NCBI GenBank assembly: GCA_947647615.1
Contig: CANSKS010000017.1
Span: forward strand, 1-49,557
Source of the DNA: an uncultured Neglectibacter sp.
GTDB lineage: Bacteria > Bacillota > Clostridia > Oscillospirales > Acutalibacteraceae
Direction of reading: 5' to 3'
Length of the DNA stretch: 49,557 bases
Below the pieces are notes generated by a model. It did no database searches. It was not told where the DNA came from and worked only from the letters and a program-made list of their open reading frames with translations. Numbering within the stretch: position 1 is the first letter of the stretch; each line of letters opens with the position of its first letter. Below, piece by piece: positions 32,159 through 39,483 of this stretch. The translations under genes were made by a program, and so were the position numbers.

Positions 32159-32800
32159 ATGAAACGTCTATTCCTATCTCTGCTATGTTTTGCCGTGGCA
32201 ATAAGTTTATGCGCCTGCACTTCTAAAGAGACGGTTCAAGAATCATCCTTTATTAGGCTTGAGTCAATGGAGGAGTTAAGAGAATATTTAAGTCAGGAGC
32301 CGGCTGAGGTCGCTATGTCATTTACAGCTGAGGAAGAGCCTATTTATGTTCCAAATGAAGAGCAGGTCAGCGGGGAATTTAATGCCGATTTGAGTGAAAT
32401 CGTCCTGGATAACAACAATTTCTATTTCCGCTTCAAGGTCCGAGACGCTAACTTAAATTTGGCTAACGAATATGATCCTACCAATGGAGCTTTAAGTGAA
32501 GAAGAGAGCATCGATTCAGAAATGGCTCGAGCTTGCTCAGAAGATCTTATGATTGGCTGGCAACGCAATAGTAATGGAGAGGATGTTCTCAATGCTCTAG
32601 CAGAAAGCAATCCCCTTTATTATTGGGAGGAACATCCTGGGTACTATTACACTACTTCACCATATAACGGAATGGAAGATCCTTTAGGATATATGATTTA
32701 TTGGGTACAAGACAGTCACTTTTTCCAGGCGAGTGTTCCCGCAGAGAAGCTTGATATTTTCTGGGAAAATTGTGAAACGATGATAGGAGATTTATTATAA
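32159..32800 (+). CDS. Lipoprotein of unknown function
   Basis: 213 residues behind a TGGAGG site. The signal peptide ends in lipobox SLCAC, with the lipidated Cys near residue 20. The mature part is acidic, with many Glu and Asp, and contains aromatic runs such as 'PLYYWEEHPGYYYTTSPYNG'. No known domain was recognised. It starts 32 bases after the SLH metalloprotease gene and has the same AT-rich codon use, so the two were probably acquired and are expressed together. A 12-bp hairpin follows. It could be a partner, substrate or immunity-like protein of the protease, but nothing in the sequence decides this. Confidence 0.7.
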   Translation: MKRLFLSLLCFAVAISLCACTSKETVQESSFIRLESMEELREYLSQEPAEVAMSFTAEEEPIYVPNEEQVSGEFNADLSEIVLDNNNFYFRFKVRDANLNLANEYDPTNGALSEEESIDSEMARACSEDLMIGWQRNSNGEDVLNALAESNPLYYWEEHPGYYYTTSPYNGMEDPLGYMIYWVQDSHFFQASVPAEKLDIFWENCETMIGDLL

Positions 32801-32830
32801 AAATTCCTTTTCACGATAGGCTCCTATAAA

Positions 32831-32860
32831 TTCAGGTGCTCTAAACCAAGAGCACCTGAA
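32831..32860 (+). terminator. 12-bp perfect hairpin after the lipoprotein gene
   Basis: TTCAGGTGCTCT (32831-32842) and AGAGCACCTGAA (32849-32860) pair around a 6-base loop. No T tract follows on the plus strand, so it may be a transcript end or a processing hairpin. Confidence 0.6.
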
Positions 32861-32900
32861 AGCTGAACCAAAGATATTTAATCCAGAAAGGAAGAGCTTT

Positions 32901-33548
32901 ATGAAACAGAAGGTCGCGCTCCTGCTAGCGCTGCTGCTGTGCCTTTGCACCTTGTCCTTCCCCGTTCAGGCCCAGGCAGTTTTTACGGATATTGAGGGCC
33001 ATTGGGGAGAAGAAAGCATTCTTTGGGCTTATGAAAAAGGGCTGGTGAACGGGGTGTCTCCCACAAAATTCGCGCCCAACGCGCCCATGACCAGGGCGGA
33101 ATTCATCACCCTGGCATACCGTATGGCAGAGGGACCTGAGATAACCAATACGGAGCCCTTTTTTACAGATGTTCCCGAAACAGCGTTCTATTTTCAAGCG
33201 GTGCAATGGGCAGAGGAAAATAATCTCATGCACGGTCGCGGGTATCGGGAATTTTTGCCCAACAGTTTGATCACCCGGGAAGAGATCGCCATTGTGCTGC
33301 ACCAGTATGTGTTCTATGAATATCCCATCAAGAATCCCGGCGCGCCCTATTTTTCTTTCGACTATCCCGATTATCCGGAGCAATATACCGATACGGCAGA
33401 TATCTCAGAACATGCCGACCGGGCCATGCGTTGGGCTGTTGGGCTTTTTAAGATACTTTCCGGAAAAACGCCTACTACGCTGAACCCCAAAGATACCGCT
33501 ACTCGGGCAGAGGCTGTCACGTTTATCAAAAGGTTCCGGAACGAATGA
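32901..33548 (+). CDS. Secreted protein made of three SLH domains
   Basis: 215 residues with AAAGGAAGAG before the ATG. A signal peptide (cut after PVQAQA, about residue 26) is followed by three SLH repeats that fill the protein: 'FTDIEGHWGEESILWAYEKG', 'FFTDVPETAFYFQAVQWAEE', and a third ending 'ATRAEAVTFIKRF'. There is no additional effector domain, so it may be a wall-binding or scaffolding protein. Its codon use is GC-richer than the metalloprotease just upstream, so it may have a different origin. It closes the block that began with the BlaI-like repressor. Confidence 0.85.
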   Translation: MKQKVALLLALLLCLCTLSFPVQAQAVFTDIEGHWGEESILWAYEKGLVNGVSPTKFAPNAPMTRAEFITLAYRMAEGPEITNTEPFFTDVPETAFYFQAVQWAEENNLMHGRGYREFLPNSLITREEIAIVLHQYVFYEYPIKNPGAPYFSFDYPDYPEQYTDTADISEHADRAMRWAVGLFKILSGKTPTTLNPKDTATRAEAVTFIKRFRNE

Positions 33549-33660
33549 GAAAGAAAGACATGGAACCATAAAATTTTGGCCTGACGGCTTCTCATAAGGA
33601 GCACTATATTCGGTAACATAAAAAACATGGCAGGGGTTGACCATGTTCCAAAAAACATAA

Positions 33661-33717
33661 AGGTGAGTTTGCAACACAAAGGGAGGAGTGGCCGGTGAAA
33701 AGCCCGGCCATTCCTCT
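33661..33717. repeat. Hairpin-bearing direct repeat, copy 1
   Basis: It begins AGGTGAGTTTGCAACACAAA and contains the 12-bp hairpin AGGAGTGGCCGG (33684-33695) / CCGGCCATTCCT (33704-33715). The same block recurs in the same orientation at 34662-34718. A second small hairpin, AACATGG/CCATGTT, lies just upstream (33624-33647). Confidence 0.65.
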
Positions 33718-33746
33718 GGTCCTTGGCCTGGTAATAGCTGTGCAGC

Positions 33747-33997
33747 AACCGTGCGGAACGCAGCATAAAGCCGTTTGTTATGGGGAGAAAAACTGGCTGT
33801 TTGTCAATACCCCGGCTGGGGCCCAGAGCAGCGCGGTCATCTACAGCTTGATTGAAACGGCAAAGGAAAACAGGCTAGACCCGTACAGGTATTTATTGTG
33901 GGTATGGAAGCCCACACCGTCCTTGTTTGAAACGGGCTGGAGCTGGGCCCAAAAGCTGCTTCCGGCCTGTGCGCCGGAAGATTGCAAAATGAAATAA
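33747..33997 (+). mobile_element. IS66 transposase C-terminal remnant, frameshifted
   Basis: At 33747 one frame reads 'NRAERSIKPFVMGRK', a hallmark of IS66-family transposases. At about 33790 a base is missing and the reading moves to the frame 'NWLFVNTPAGAQSSAVIYSL', then 'IETAKENRLDPYRYLLW'. It ends 'LLPACAPEDCKMK' at a TAA at 33995-33997. Only the last 80 or so residues of a transposase of about 500 remain. No intact element, terminal repeats or accessory genes were found, so this is a dead fragment. Confidence 0.85.
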
Positions 33998-34146
33998 CGC
34001 TAAAATGCCTTTTTTGAGAGCGGGTTCTATGTGAAGCCGCTCTTTTTTTGCCTGAAACCTGACTTTTCAACATTTCTATTCACTGTAGTTCATGCCAAAT
34101 TTTTCCATTTCCTCCTATCCTTATCTTGGGAAAGGAGGTGATGGTT

Positions 34147-34371
34147 ATGCGCTATCCTTGTAATGGCCAAGCTTTGCGGAAATTCCGCAAGCAGAAAGGC
34201 AAGACTCAAGCCGGTCTGGCTGAAGGCGCCAACTGCTCCGAGCATTACATTTCTGATTTGGAGAACGGTAAAAAGTCTAATCCTTCTGCCGATGTCCTGA
34301 TGCGGATCAGTGATGCCCTGGAAGTTCCATTTGAGACTCTTTTGGATTTCCATGGCCCTGTGGAGGACTGA
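34147..34371 (+). CDS. Small XRE-family (Cro/CI-type) DNA-binding protein
   Basis: 74 residues. The start is the ATG at 34147, because AAGGAGGTG at 34132-34140 gives good spacing. The in-frame ATG at 34141 is too close to it. Nearly the whole protein is one helix-turn-helix domain ('GQALRKFRKQKGKTQAGLAE', 'CSEHYISDLENGKKSNPSAD', 'LMRISDALEVPFETLLDF'). Such stand-alone XRE proteins control mobile-element, phage or toxin-antitoxin genes. It is followed 25 bases later by an unknown small gene, and the two sit between two copies of a hairpin repeat next to transposase debris. Confidence 0.82.
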   Translation: MRYPCNGQALRKFRKQKGKTQAGLAEGANCSEHYISDLENGKKSNPSADVLMRISDALEVPFETLLDFHGPVED

Positions 34372-34396
34372 ATACTTTTTGAAAGGAATGAGTTAC

Positions 34397-34651
34397 ATGA
34401 ATGAACTGCTGCAGCTCTACCGGGCCTGGCTGGGAGATTCCTCCGCCATTCTGCCCGACCCTGTCCCTCTTGGCGATCTGGATGTTTTTGAGGATGATTC
34501 CCGTATCGTTAACCGCCTGTTTTGGGCTATCCCCTGCTTTACTGGTGATTCCCTGAAACTGTTCCTCTTTTTTGAGGAGAATATCCTCCTGAAAGATCAC
34601 TCGGGTGACTTAACCTTATGCTCTTCCTCTCTGCACATTTGCTCTAACTGA
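34397..34651 (+). CDS. Small protein of unknown function paired with XRE gene
   Basis: 84 residues from an ATG at 34397 with AAAGGAATGAG upstream. The sequence ('MNELLQLYRAWLGDSSAILP', then 'DVFEDDSRIVNRLFWAIPCF') belongs to no family I recognise. The last 20 residues, rich in Ser, Cys and Leu, look like read-through beyond a lost original end. The 25-base gap to the XRE gene suggests a two-gene unit. A toxin or anti-repressor role is possible, but nothing in the sequence shows it. A terminator-like hairpin in repeat copy 2 follows closely. Confidence 0.5.
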   Translation: MNELLQLYRAWLGDSSAILPDPVPLGDLDVFEDDSRIVNRLFWAIPCFTGDSLKLFLFFEENILLKDHSGDLTLCSSSLHICSN

Positions 34652-34661
34652 TTCTTTATTC

Positions 34662-34718
34662 AGGTGAGTTTGTAACGCAAAAGGCGGAATAGCCAAAGCT
34701 GGGCCATTCCGCCTTTTG
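34662..34718. repeat. Hairpin-bearing direct repeat, copy 2 (terminator-like)
   Basis: It begins AGGTGAGTTTGTAACGCAAA, matching copy 1. AAAAGGCGGAAT (34679-34690) pairs over 12 bp with ATTCCGCCTTTT (34706-34717). It can act as a terminator for the XRE/small-protein pair. The spacing from copy 1 is 1,001 bases. Confidence 0.7.
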
Positions 34719-34767
34719 TGCCAAATAGGCCTAATATGGGTGCGGTTGATTTTTTATGGTACAGTGG

Positions 34768-34800
34768 CAGGCCGCAAAGTTCATGCGGCCTGATTGTTGT
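34768..34800 (+). terminator. Rho-independent terminator-like hairpin
   Basis: CAGGCCGCA (34768-34776) pairs with TGCGGCCTG (34784-34792) around a 7-base loop, followed by ATTGTTGTTTTCCTTT. No gene ends directly before it other than the pair closed at 34651. Confidence 0.6.
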
Positions 34801-34829
34801 TTTCCTTTGGAAAGCAACGCCACTCGTTT

Positions 34830-34875
34830 ATCCTACACACTTGAAACTATTTACTGGGTTTCTAGTGTGTTGGAT
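34830..34875. repeat. Imperfect palindrome with regularly spaced T-T mismatches
   Basis: ATCCTACACACTTGAAAC (34830-34847) and GTTTCTAGTGTGTTGGAT (34858-34875) pair apart from two evenly placed T-T mismatches. A further GTTTATCC/GGATAAC symmetry lies around it. It could be the end or attachment site of a lost element, or an operator. Confidence 0.5.
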
Positions 34876-35063
34876 ATAGGATAACAAGAACAAAATACCT
34901 TTGCTTTTGAGAAATTGTTAAGGCAATGCCGCATAATTCTAAACGGAAACAAGATCACCTTCAGCCTCCACGCGAACTGGGGTGGCATCGTAGCGGACTG
35001 CACCATGGAGGACGTGCTGGAGAGGACACCCTGGGTGTGTGCTGCGAAGTCTCCAGGGCGGTC
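34876..35063. other. No gene recognised
   Basis: Open frames exist on both strands, but none has a ribosome site, a recognisable family or a natural end. The segment lies directly behind the decayed toxin gene and is probably debris. Confidence 0.4.
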
Positions 35064-35304
35064 TGATGGCCCTTGCGGGAGACGATCACCAGCGTGTCAC
35101 CCTCTATGCAGTACGGTCTACGTCATTGATGCGGCGGCTCCAAAGGCCAGACAGGTCATGCTTCAGCGGTTCCGGTTTCCCTATGCCGTGGAACGGATCG
35201 CGGCGGGCGTCTTTGATAAGCGCATTGATGCGTTTTATAGTTGCTTTGTCGCCCTGCCATTCGCAGTATTCGTCCCAGGTACCATTGTACGTTTCTCCCC
35301 ATGG
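35064..35304 (-). pseudogene. Decayed YoeB/Txe-type toxin gene
   Basis: On the minus strand one frame (35304 down to a TAG at 35104-35106) reads 'TWDEYCEWQGDKATIKRINA', then 'RRDPFHGIGKPEPLKHDLSG' and 'LWSRRINDVDRTA'. These are the conserved body of the YoeB/Txe mRNA-cleaving toxin. Near 35113 the match moves to another frame, 'YCIEGDTLVIVSRKGHQ', which is the natural ending. The gene therefore has a frameshift. No start codon is found in frame at its beginning. It lies directly after the antitoxin remnant in the usual order. Confidence 0.8.
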
Positions 35305-35427
35305 TCAATCTGCCTCAATGAGTTCGTGTTCTTCCAGCTTGGCAGTTCCAGCCTTAATATCGTCCAGCCGGCGTTTTAGCTCCGTAATATTGCTTTCACT
35401 GTAGAATGGGTCTGGGTCGGAGTCGGG
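35305..35427 (-). pseudogene. Antitoxin remnant (YefM/RelB-type C-terminus)
   Basis: A minus-strand frame ends at a TGA at 35305-35307 and reads 'FYSESNITELKRRLDDIKAG', then 'TAKLEEHELIEAD'. This is the toxin-binding tail typical of antitoxins paired with YoeB/Txe or RelE proteins. The N-terminal DNA-binding half is missing, replaced by a Pro/Asp-rich stretch and the promoter area of the next gene. It is a partial remnant that cannot give a full antitoxin. Confidence 0.7.
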
Positions 35428-35497
35428 GCCAACGGGTTTTGCAGCGGGAAAACTGCGCCGGAAAATTCCCCGCTCAAAAAACGGGCGGGAAAAATAG

Positions 35498-35526
35498 TGG
35501 AAAATTTGTGAAATTTATGCTATACT
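35498..35526 (+). promoter_or_regulatory. Likely promoter of the yfhO-like operon
   Basis: -35 TGGAAA (35498-35503), 17-base spacer, and -10 TATACT (35521-35526), followed by a leader of about 115 bases. Confidence 0.5.
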
Positions 35527-35643
35527 ATATTTCATCTTCCCGTGTAAGGTGTTTTCAGCTTCTGACGGGGCGTTTGGAGCGTTGTCGCCGGGGTTTCGCG
35601 GAAGCTTCTAAAGAGATAGATGAGTGACGGAGGTAATTTTCCA

Positions 35644-38241
35644 GTGAAGTCTTCGATATATACCCAGGAAAAGAAAAGCTGGAGGAACAACTATTTCCTC
35701 AAGGCCTTCTTTTTGGGCCTGGGCCTTTCTTTTTTGGTATTCCTGCCTTTTATGGTGATAGACGGCGGCCGGTTCCTGTTTTATGGGGACTTTAACGTGC
35801 AGCAGGTGCCCTTTTACCGCCTTGCCCACGACGCGGTGCGGGAGGGGAATTTGGGCTGGAACCATTTGACGGACCTGGGCGCGAACTTTATCGGTTCCTA
35901 TTCCTTTTACCTTTTGGGCAGCCCCTTTTTCTGGCTCACCATCCCGTTCCCTTCGGAATGGCTGCAATTTTTGATGGGCCCGCTGCTCATTTTAAAATTT
36001 GCCTGCGCCACTCTCACCGGCTATGTGTACCTGCACCGGTATACAAAATATAAAGAGAGCGCCCTGGTAGGCGCCGTGCTATACGCTTTTTCCGGATTTT
36101 CCATTTACAATATCTTCTTTAACCATTTCCACGAGGCCATTATATTCTTCCCGCTGCTGCTCACGGCGCTGGATGAATATGTGCTCCACCGCAGGCGGGG
36201 GCTTTTTGCCCTGGCAGTTTTTGCCTGCTGCTTTGTAAATTACTACTTCTTTGTAGGCCAGGTTACCTTCACACTGATCTATTTTTTCCTGCGGCTCATT
36301 TGCAAAAGCTGGCGAATTTCCTGGAAAGACTTTTTGCTGCTGGCTTTGGAGGCGGTGTTGGGGCTGGGATTGGCCTGTGTGCTTTTGGTGCCCTCGGTGC
36401 TCACCGTTATTCAGAACTACCGCACATCCAACTACATCAACGGCTGGAACGCGGTGCTTTATAACAAAAACCAGCGGTACCTGCACATTTTGGAATGTTT
36501 CTTCTTCCCGCCGGATCTGCCGGCCCGGCCCAATTTTACACCGGATTCGGAATCGAAATGGGCTTCCCTGGGGGCATGGCTTCCCCTGTTTGGCATGACA
36601 GGGGTAATAGGCTGGCTGCAAATGCGCCGGAAGCATTGGTTGAAAAAGATGCTGTGGATCTTGTTCACAATGGCTTTGGTGCCCTTCCTCAACTCCTCGT
36701 TCCAGTTAATGAACAGTTCTTTCTATGCCCGTTGGTATTATATGCTCACCCTGATGATGGCCATGGCCACGGTCTTGGCTTTGGAAAACGAAAGGGTCAA
36801 CTGGAAGCGCTCTATTACCTGGACCCTCTCCATTACCTTGGCTATAGCTTTGGTGATCGGGTTTATGCCCACCATTACCAAAGAGGATGGGGAGGTTACC
36901 GAAGTGACGGTAGGCCTGGAAAAATATCCCACCCGGTTCTGGTCTTATGTGGCCATAGCCCTGGTGTGTATAGGGGCGGTGGTGTACCTGCTCCTGTTCT
37001 GCCGAACTCACAGGAAACGGTTTTACCATTCGGTGCTCACGGTTCTTTCGGTGGTTTCTGTACTGTATTCTGTCTTTTTCATCGCTTTGGGAAAAACCCA
37101 GTCGGATTACACCTACCACCACATTATTCCCTATGCCCTGAACGGGGGGAAGAATATCGACCTGCCCGGGCTGCAGTCCTGCCGGTCCGACTTTTACGAA
37201 TCCTTAGACAATTCTGCCATGTTCTGGGAAATCCCTTCCATTCAGGCCTTCCACAGCGTGGTGCCCGGTTCCATTATGGAATTTTACGATTCTATTGGGG
37301 TACAGCGGGATGTGGCTTCCCGTCCCGACGTGGCTCACTACGCCCTGCGGAGCCTCACCTCTACCCGTTGGCTTTTTGACGACGACCACGACAAAGAATA
37401 TTTTGCGGGAGAGGCTATGGACGAGCCCGCTATGCCGGGCTGGGCTTATTACGGGAACGCCAACGGCTTTGACATTTGGGAGAATTCCAATTATATTCCC
37501 ATGGGATTTTCTTACGATTATTATATTACCCGCAGCGAGTATGACGCCCTCAGCGAAGGCGGGGACAAAGCCATTGGCAACCGGGAGCTTTCCATGCTTC
37601 GAGCCGTAGTGCTGGAAGACGGCCGGGAGGAAGCCTATGCGGGTCTTTTGACCCACCTGCCGGAGGACCAAAGGACCTTTGGAGAAGCCCAGTTCCAAGA
37701 GGACTGCGCCAGCCGCGCCGCGATTTCCTGCTCTTCCTTCCAATATACCAATACCGGCTTTACCGCCAGCATTGGTACCACAGAAGAACGGCTGATCTTT
37801 TTTAGCGTGCCTTACGAAGCCGGCTGGAGCGCCACGGTAAACGGCAGCCCCGCGGCCATTGAACGGGTGAACGTAGGCTTTATGGCGGTGGTAGTGCCCC
37901 AAGGGGAACAGGTGGAAATTCAGTTCACTTACCGCACGCCGGGCCTGGTTACGGGCCTTTGCATCACGCTGATCTCCTTGTTTGTACTGGTGGCGTACCT
38001 GATGCTGGAGCGCCGGAGAGGCTCCAGGCAGGTCCTGCCGAAAAACCCAGGTTTGCTGCGGCGCGGAAAGTTTTCCGATTATGCCAAAAAGCGAGGCGCC
38101 TCTTTCACCCGGCCCGGAGCCATGCTCCCGAAGGAGTTTTTGGGCAAGCCCCTGTTTTCCGAACCGGAAGAATCCCCGGAGAAACAGCCGCCGAAGCATA
38201 TTGAGAATTCAGAAAAAACCGTCAAGGAGGAAGAAGCATGA
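35644..38241 (+). CDS. YfhO family membrane glycosyltransferase (GT-C type)
   Basis: 865 residues from the GTG at 35644, chosen because GGAGGT lies 9 bases before it. An ATG at 35620 would add eight residues but has a poor site. About 12-14 membrane segments fill residues 1-490. An early acidic loop contains 'GRFLFYGDFNVQQVPFYRLA', a position where GT-C enzymes bear the catalytic Asp. The last quarter is a soluble extracellular domain with a final membrane segment and a charged tail. YfhO-type proteins transfer a sugar from an undecaprenyl-phosphate carrier onto cell-surface polymers such as teichoic acid. The coupled next gene encodes the CsbB-like enzyme that would charge that carrier. Confidence 0.88.
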   Translation: MKSSIYTQEKKSWRNNYFLKAFFLGLGLSFLVFLPFMVIDGGRFLFYGDFNVQQVPFYRLAHDAVREGNLGWNHLTDLGANFIGSYSFYLLGSPFFWLTIPFPSEWLQFLMGPLLILKFACATLTGYVYLHRYTKYKESALVGAVLYAFSGFSIYNIFFNHFHEAIIFFPLLLTALDEYVLHRRRGLFALAVFACCFVNYYFFVGQVTFTLIYFFLRLICKSWRISWKDFLLLALEAVLGLGLACVLLVPSVLTVIQNYRTSNYINGWNAVLYNKNQRYLHILECFFFPPDLPARPNFTPDSESKWASLGAWLPLFGMTGVIGWLQMRRKHWLKKMLWILFTMALVPFLNSSFQLMNSSFYARWYYMLTLMMAMATVLALENERVNWKRSITWTLSITLAIALVIGFMPTITKEDGEVTEVTVGLEKYPTRFWSYVAIALVCIGAVVYLLLFCRTHRKRFYHSVLTVLSVVSVLYSVFFIALGKTQSDYTYHHIIPYALNGGKNIDLPGLQSCRSDFYESLDNSAMFWEIPSIQAFHSVVPGSIMEFYDSIGVQRDVASRPDVAHYALRSLTSTRWLFDDDHDKEYFAGEAMDEPAMPGWAYYGNANGFDIWENSNYIPMGFSYDYYITRSEYDALSEGGDKAIGNRELSMLRAVVLEDGREEAYAGLLTHLPEDQRTFGEAQFQEDCASRAAISCSSFQYTNTGFTASIGTTEERLIFFSVPYEAGWSATVNGSPAAIERVNVGFMAVVVPQGEQVEIQFTYRTPGLVTGLCITLISLFVLVAYLMLERRRGSRQVLPKNPGLLRRGKFSDYAKKRGASFTRPGAMLPKEFLGKPLFSEPEESPEKQPPKHIENSEKTVKEEEA

Positions 38242-39215
38242 AAAATCCCCCCATTGTCTATTTTGTGATTCCCTGTTATAACGAGGAACCCGTGTTGCCG
38301 GAAACGGTAAAACGGCTTACGGAAAAGCTGGATGCCATGCGGGAAAAGGGCCTTGCCGGTGAGAAGAGCCGTATGCTTTTTGTGGACGATGGCAGCAAAG
38401 ACAAGACCTGGCAGCTGATTTCGGAATTTCATGAGGGAAACCCCTATGTAGAAGGGGTGAAGCTGGCCCATAACCGAGGCCATCAAAACGCTTTGCTTGC
38501 CGGACTGATGACGGCCATGAAATCCTGCGACTGCGCCATTAGCCTGGATGCGGACCTGCAGGACGATACCGATGTGTTGGACCAGTTTGTGGAAAAATAT
38601 AGGGATGGCTGCGATGTGGTTTACGGCGTGCGCAACAAGCGTGATACCGATACCGCCTTTAAGCGGACCACTGCCGAAGGCTTTTATAAGGTGATGAAGC
38701 TTTTGGGAGTGGATGTGGTATTCAACCATGCAGATTACCGGCTAATGAGCCGGCGGGCTCTGGAAGGCTTGTCTGAGTACCGGGAAGTCAATTTGTTTTT
38801 GCGGGGCATCGTGCCCTTGATCGGTTACCGCAGCGATTACGTGTATTACGACCGCCACGAGCGGTTTGCCGGGGAGTCGAAATATCCTTTAAAAAAGATG
38901 ATCTCTTTCGCGCTGGACGGCATTACAAGCTTTAGCGTCAAACCCCTGAAGCTGATTTCTCATTTGGGCATTTTGATTTCTGTGCTCAGCGTGTTCGGGC
39001 TTTTATATGCGCTGATTTCCTATTTTGCCGGCCGGGCGGTTTCCGGCTGGACCGCTATCGTGTGTTCCATTTGGCTTTTGGGAGGTCTCCAAATGCTTTG
39101 CCTGGGTGTTGTGGGCGGCTATATTGGGAAAATCTACAGCGAGGTAAAGGCTCGCCCTCGTTACCGTGTAGAAACCCATTTAAAGCAGGAAGAAAAACCC
39201 GAACAGAAGGGCTGA
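38238..39215 (+). CDS. GT2 polyprenyl-phosphate glycosyltransferase (CsbB/GtrB type)
   Basis: 325 residues, with the start overlapping the yfhO stop by 4 bases (ATGA). The N-terminal GT2 domain shows 'IPCYNEEPVLPETVKRLTEK', 'MLFVDDGSKDKTWQLI', 'NRGHQNALLAGL' and the metal site 'ISLDADLQDDTDVL'. Two membrane segments near residues 235-295 place it in the CsbB/GtrB class, which makes undecaprenyl-phosphate-sugar on the inner face of the membrane. With the YfhO-like partner it forms two parts of the known three-part glycosylation system. The small GtcA-type flippase that completes it is not seen in this window. Confidence 0.9.
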   Translation: MKNPPIVYFVIPCYNEEPVLPETVKRLTEKLDAMREKGLAGEKSRMLFVDDGSKDKTWQLISEFHEGNPYVEGVKLAHNRGHQNALLAGLMTAMKSCDCAISLDADLQDDTDVLDQFVEKYRDGCDVVYGVRNKRDTDTAFKRTTAEGFYKVMKLLGVDVVFNHADYRLMSRRALEGLSEYREVNLFLRGIVPLIGYRSDYVYYDRHERFAGESKYPLKKMISFALDGITSFSVKPLKLISHLGILISVLSVFGLLYALISYFAGRAVSGWTAIVCSIWLLGGLQMLCLGVVGGYIGKIYSEVKARPRYRVETHLKQEEKPEQKG

Positions 39216-39243
39216 GAAGAAAGCGGAAGGAAGAGAAAAGAAC

Positions 39244-39277
39244 GCAAGGCCTATCGAGTATGGTAGACCTTGCATTT
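39244..39277 (+). terminator. Terminator-like hairpin after the glycosyltransferase operon
   Basis: GCAAGGCCTA (39244-39253) pairs with TAGACCTTGC (39264-39273) with one mismatch, followed by ATTTTGCC. Confidence 0.65.
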
Positions 39278-39483
39278 TGCCATAACCGGGCGGAGAGGCT
39301 CCCTTTTTTTGGGGGTTACAGGGGCTTCTGAACAGTTGACTTTTTGATATGATTCCTGTATGATTTTATTACTTGTGAAAATTGGAAGAATGAAGCGGTA
39401 GGAATTTTTCGAGAATGGGGTTATGTGGACCTATGTGCGCAGGACCGCGAAAGCGAGGACCATGCGGGAAAGGAAAATTTGCT

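Noticed and set aside
34915-35379. Plus-strand frame of 154 codons over the toxin-antitoxin remnant
   Set aside because: It is antisense to clear YoeB and antitoxin motifs and has no recognisable family or ribosome site.
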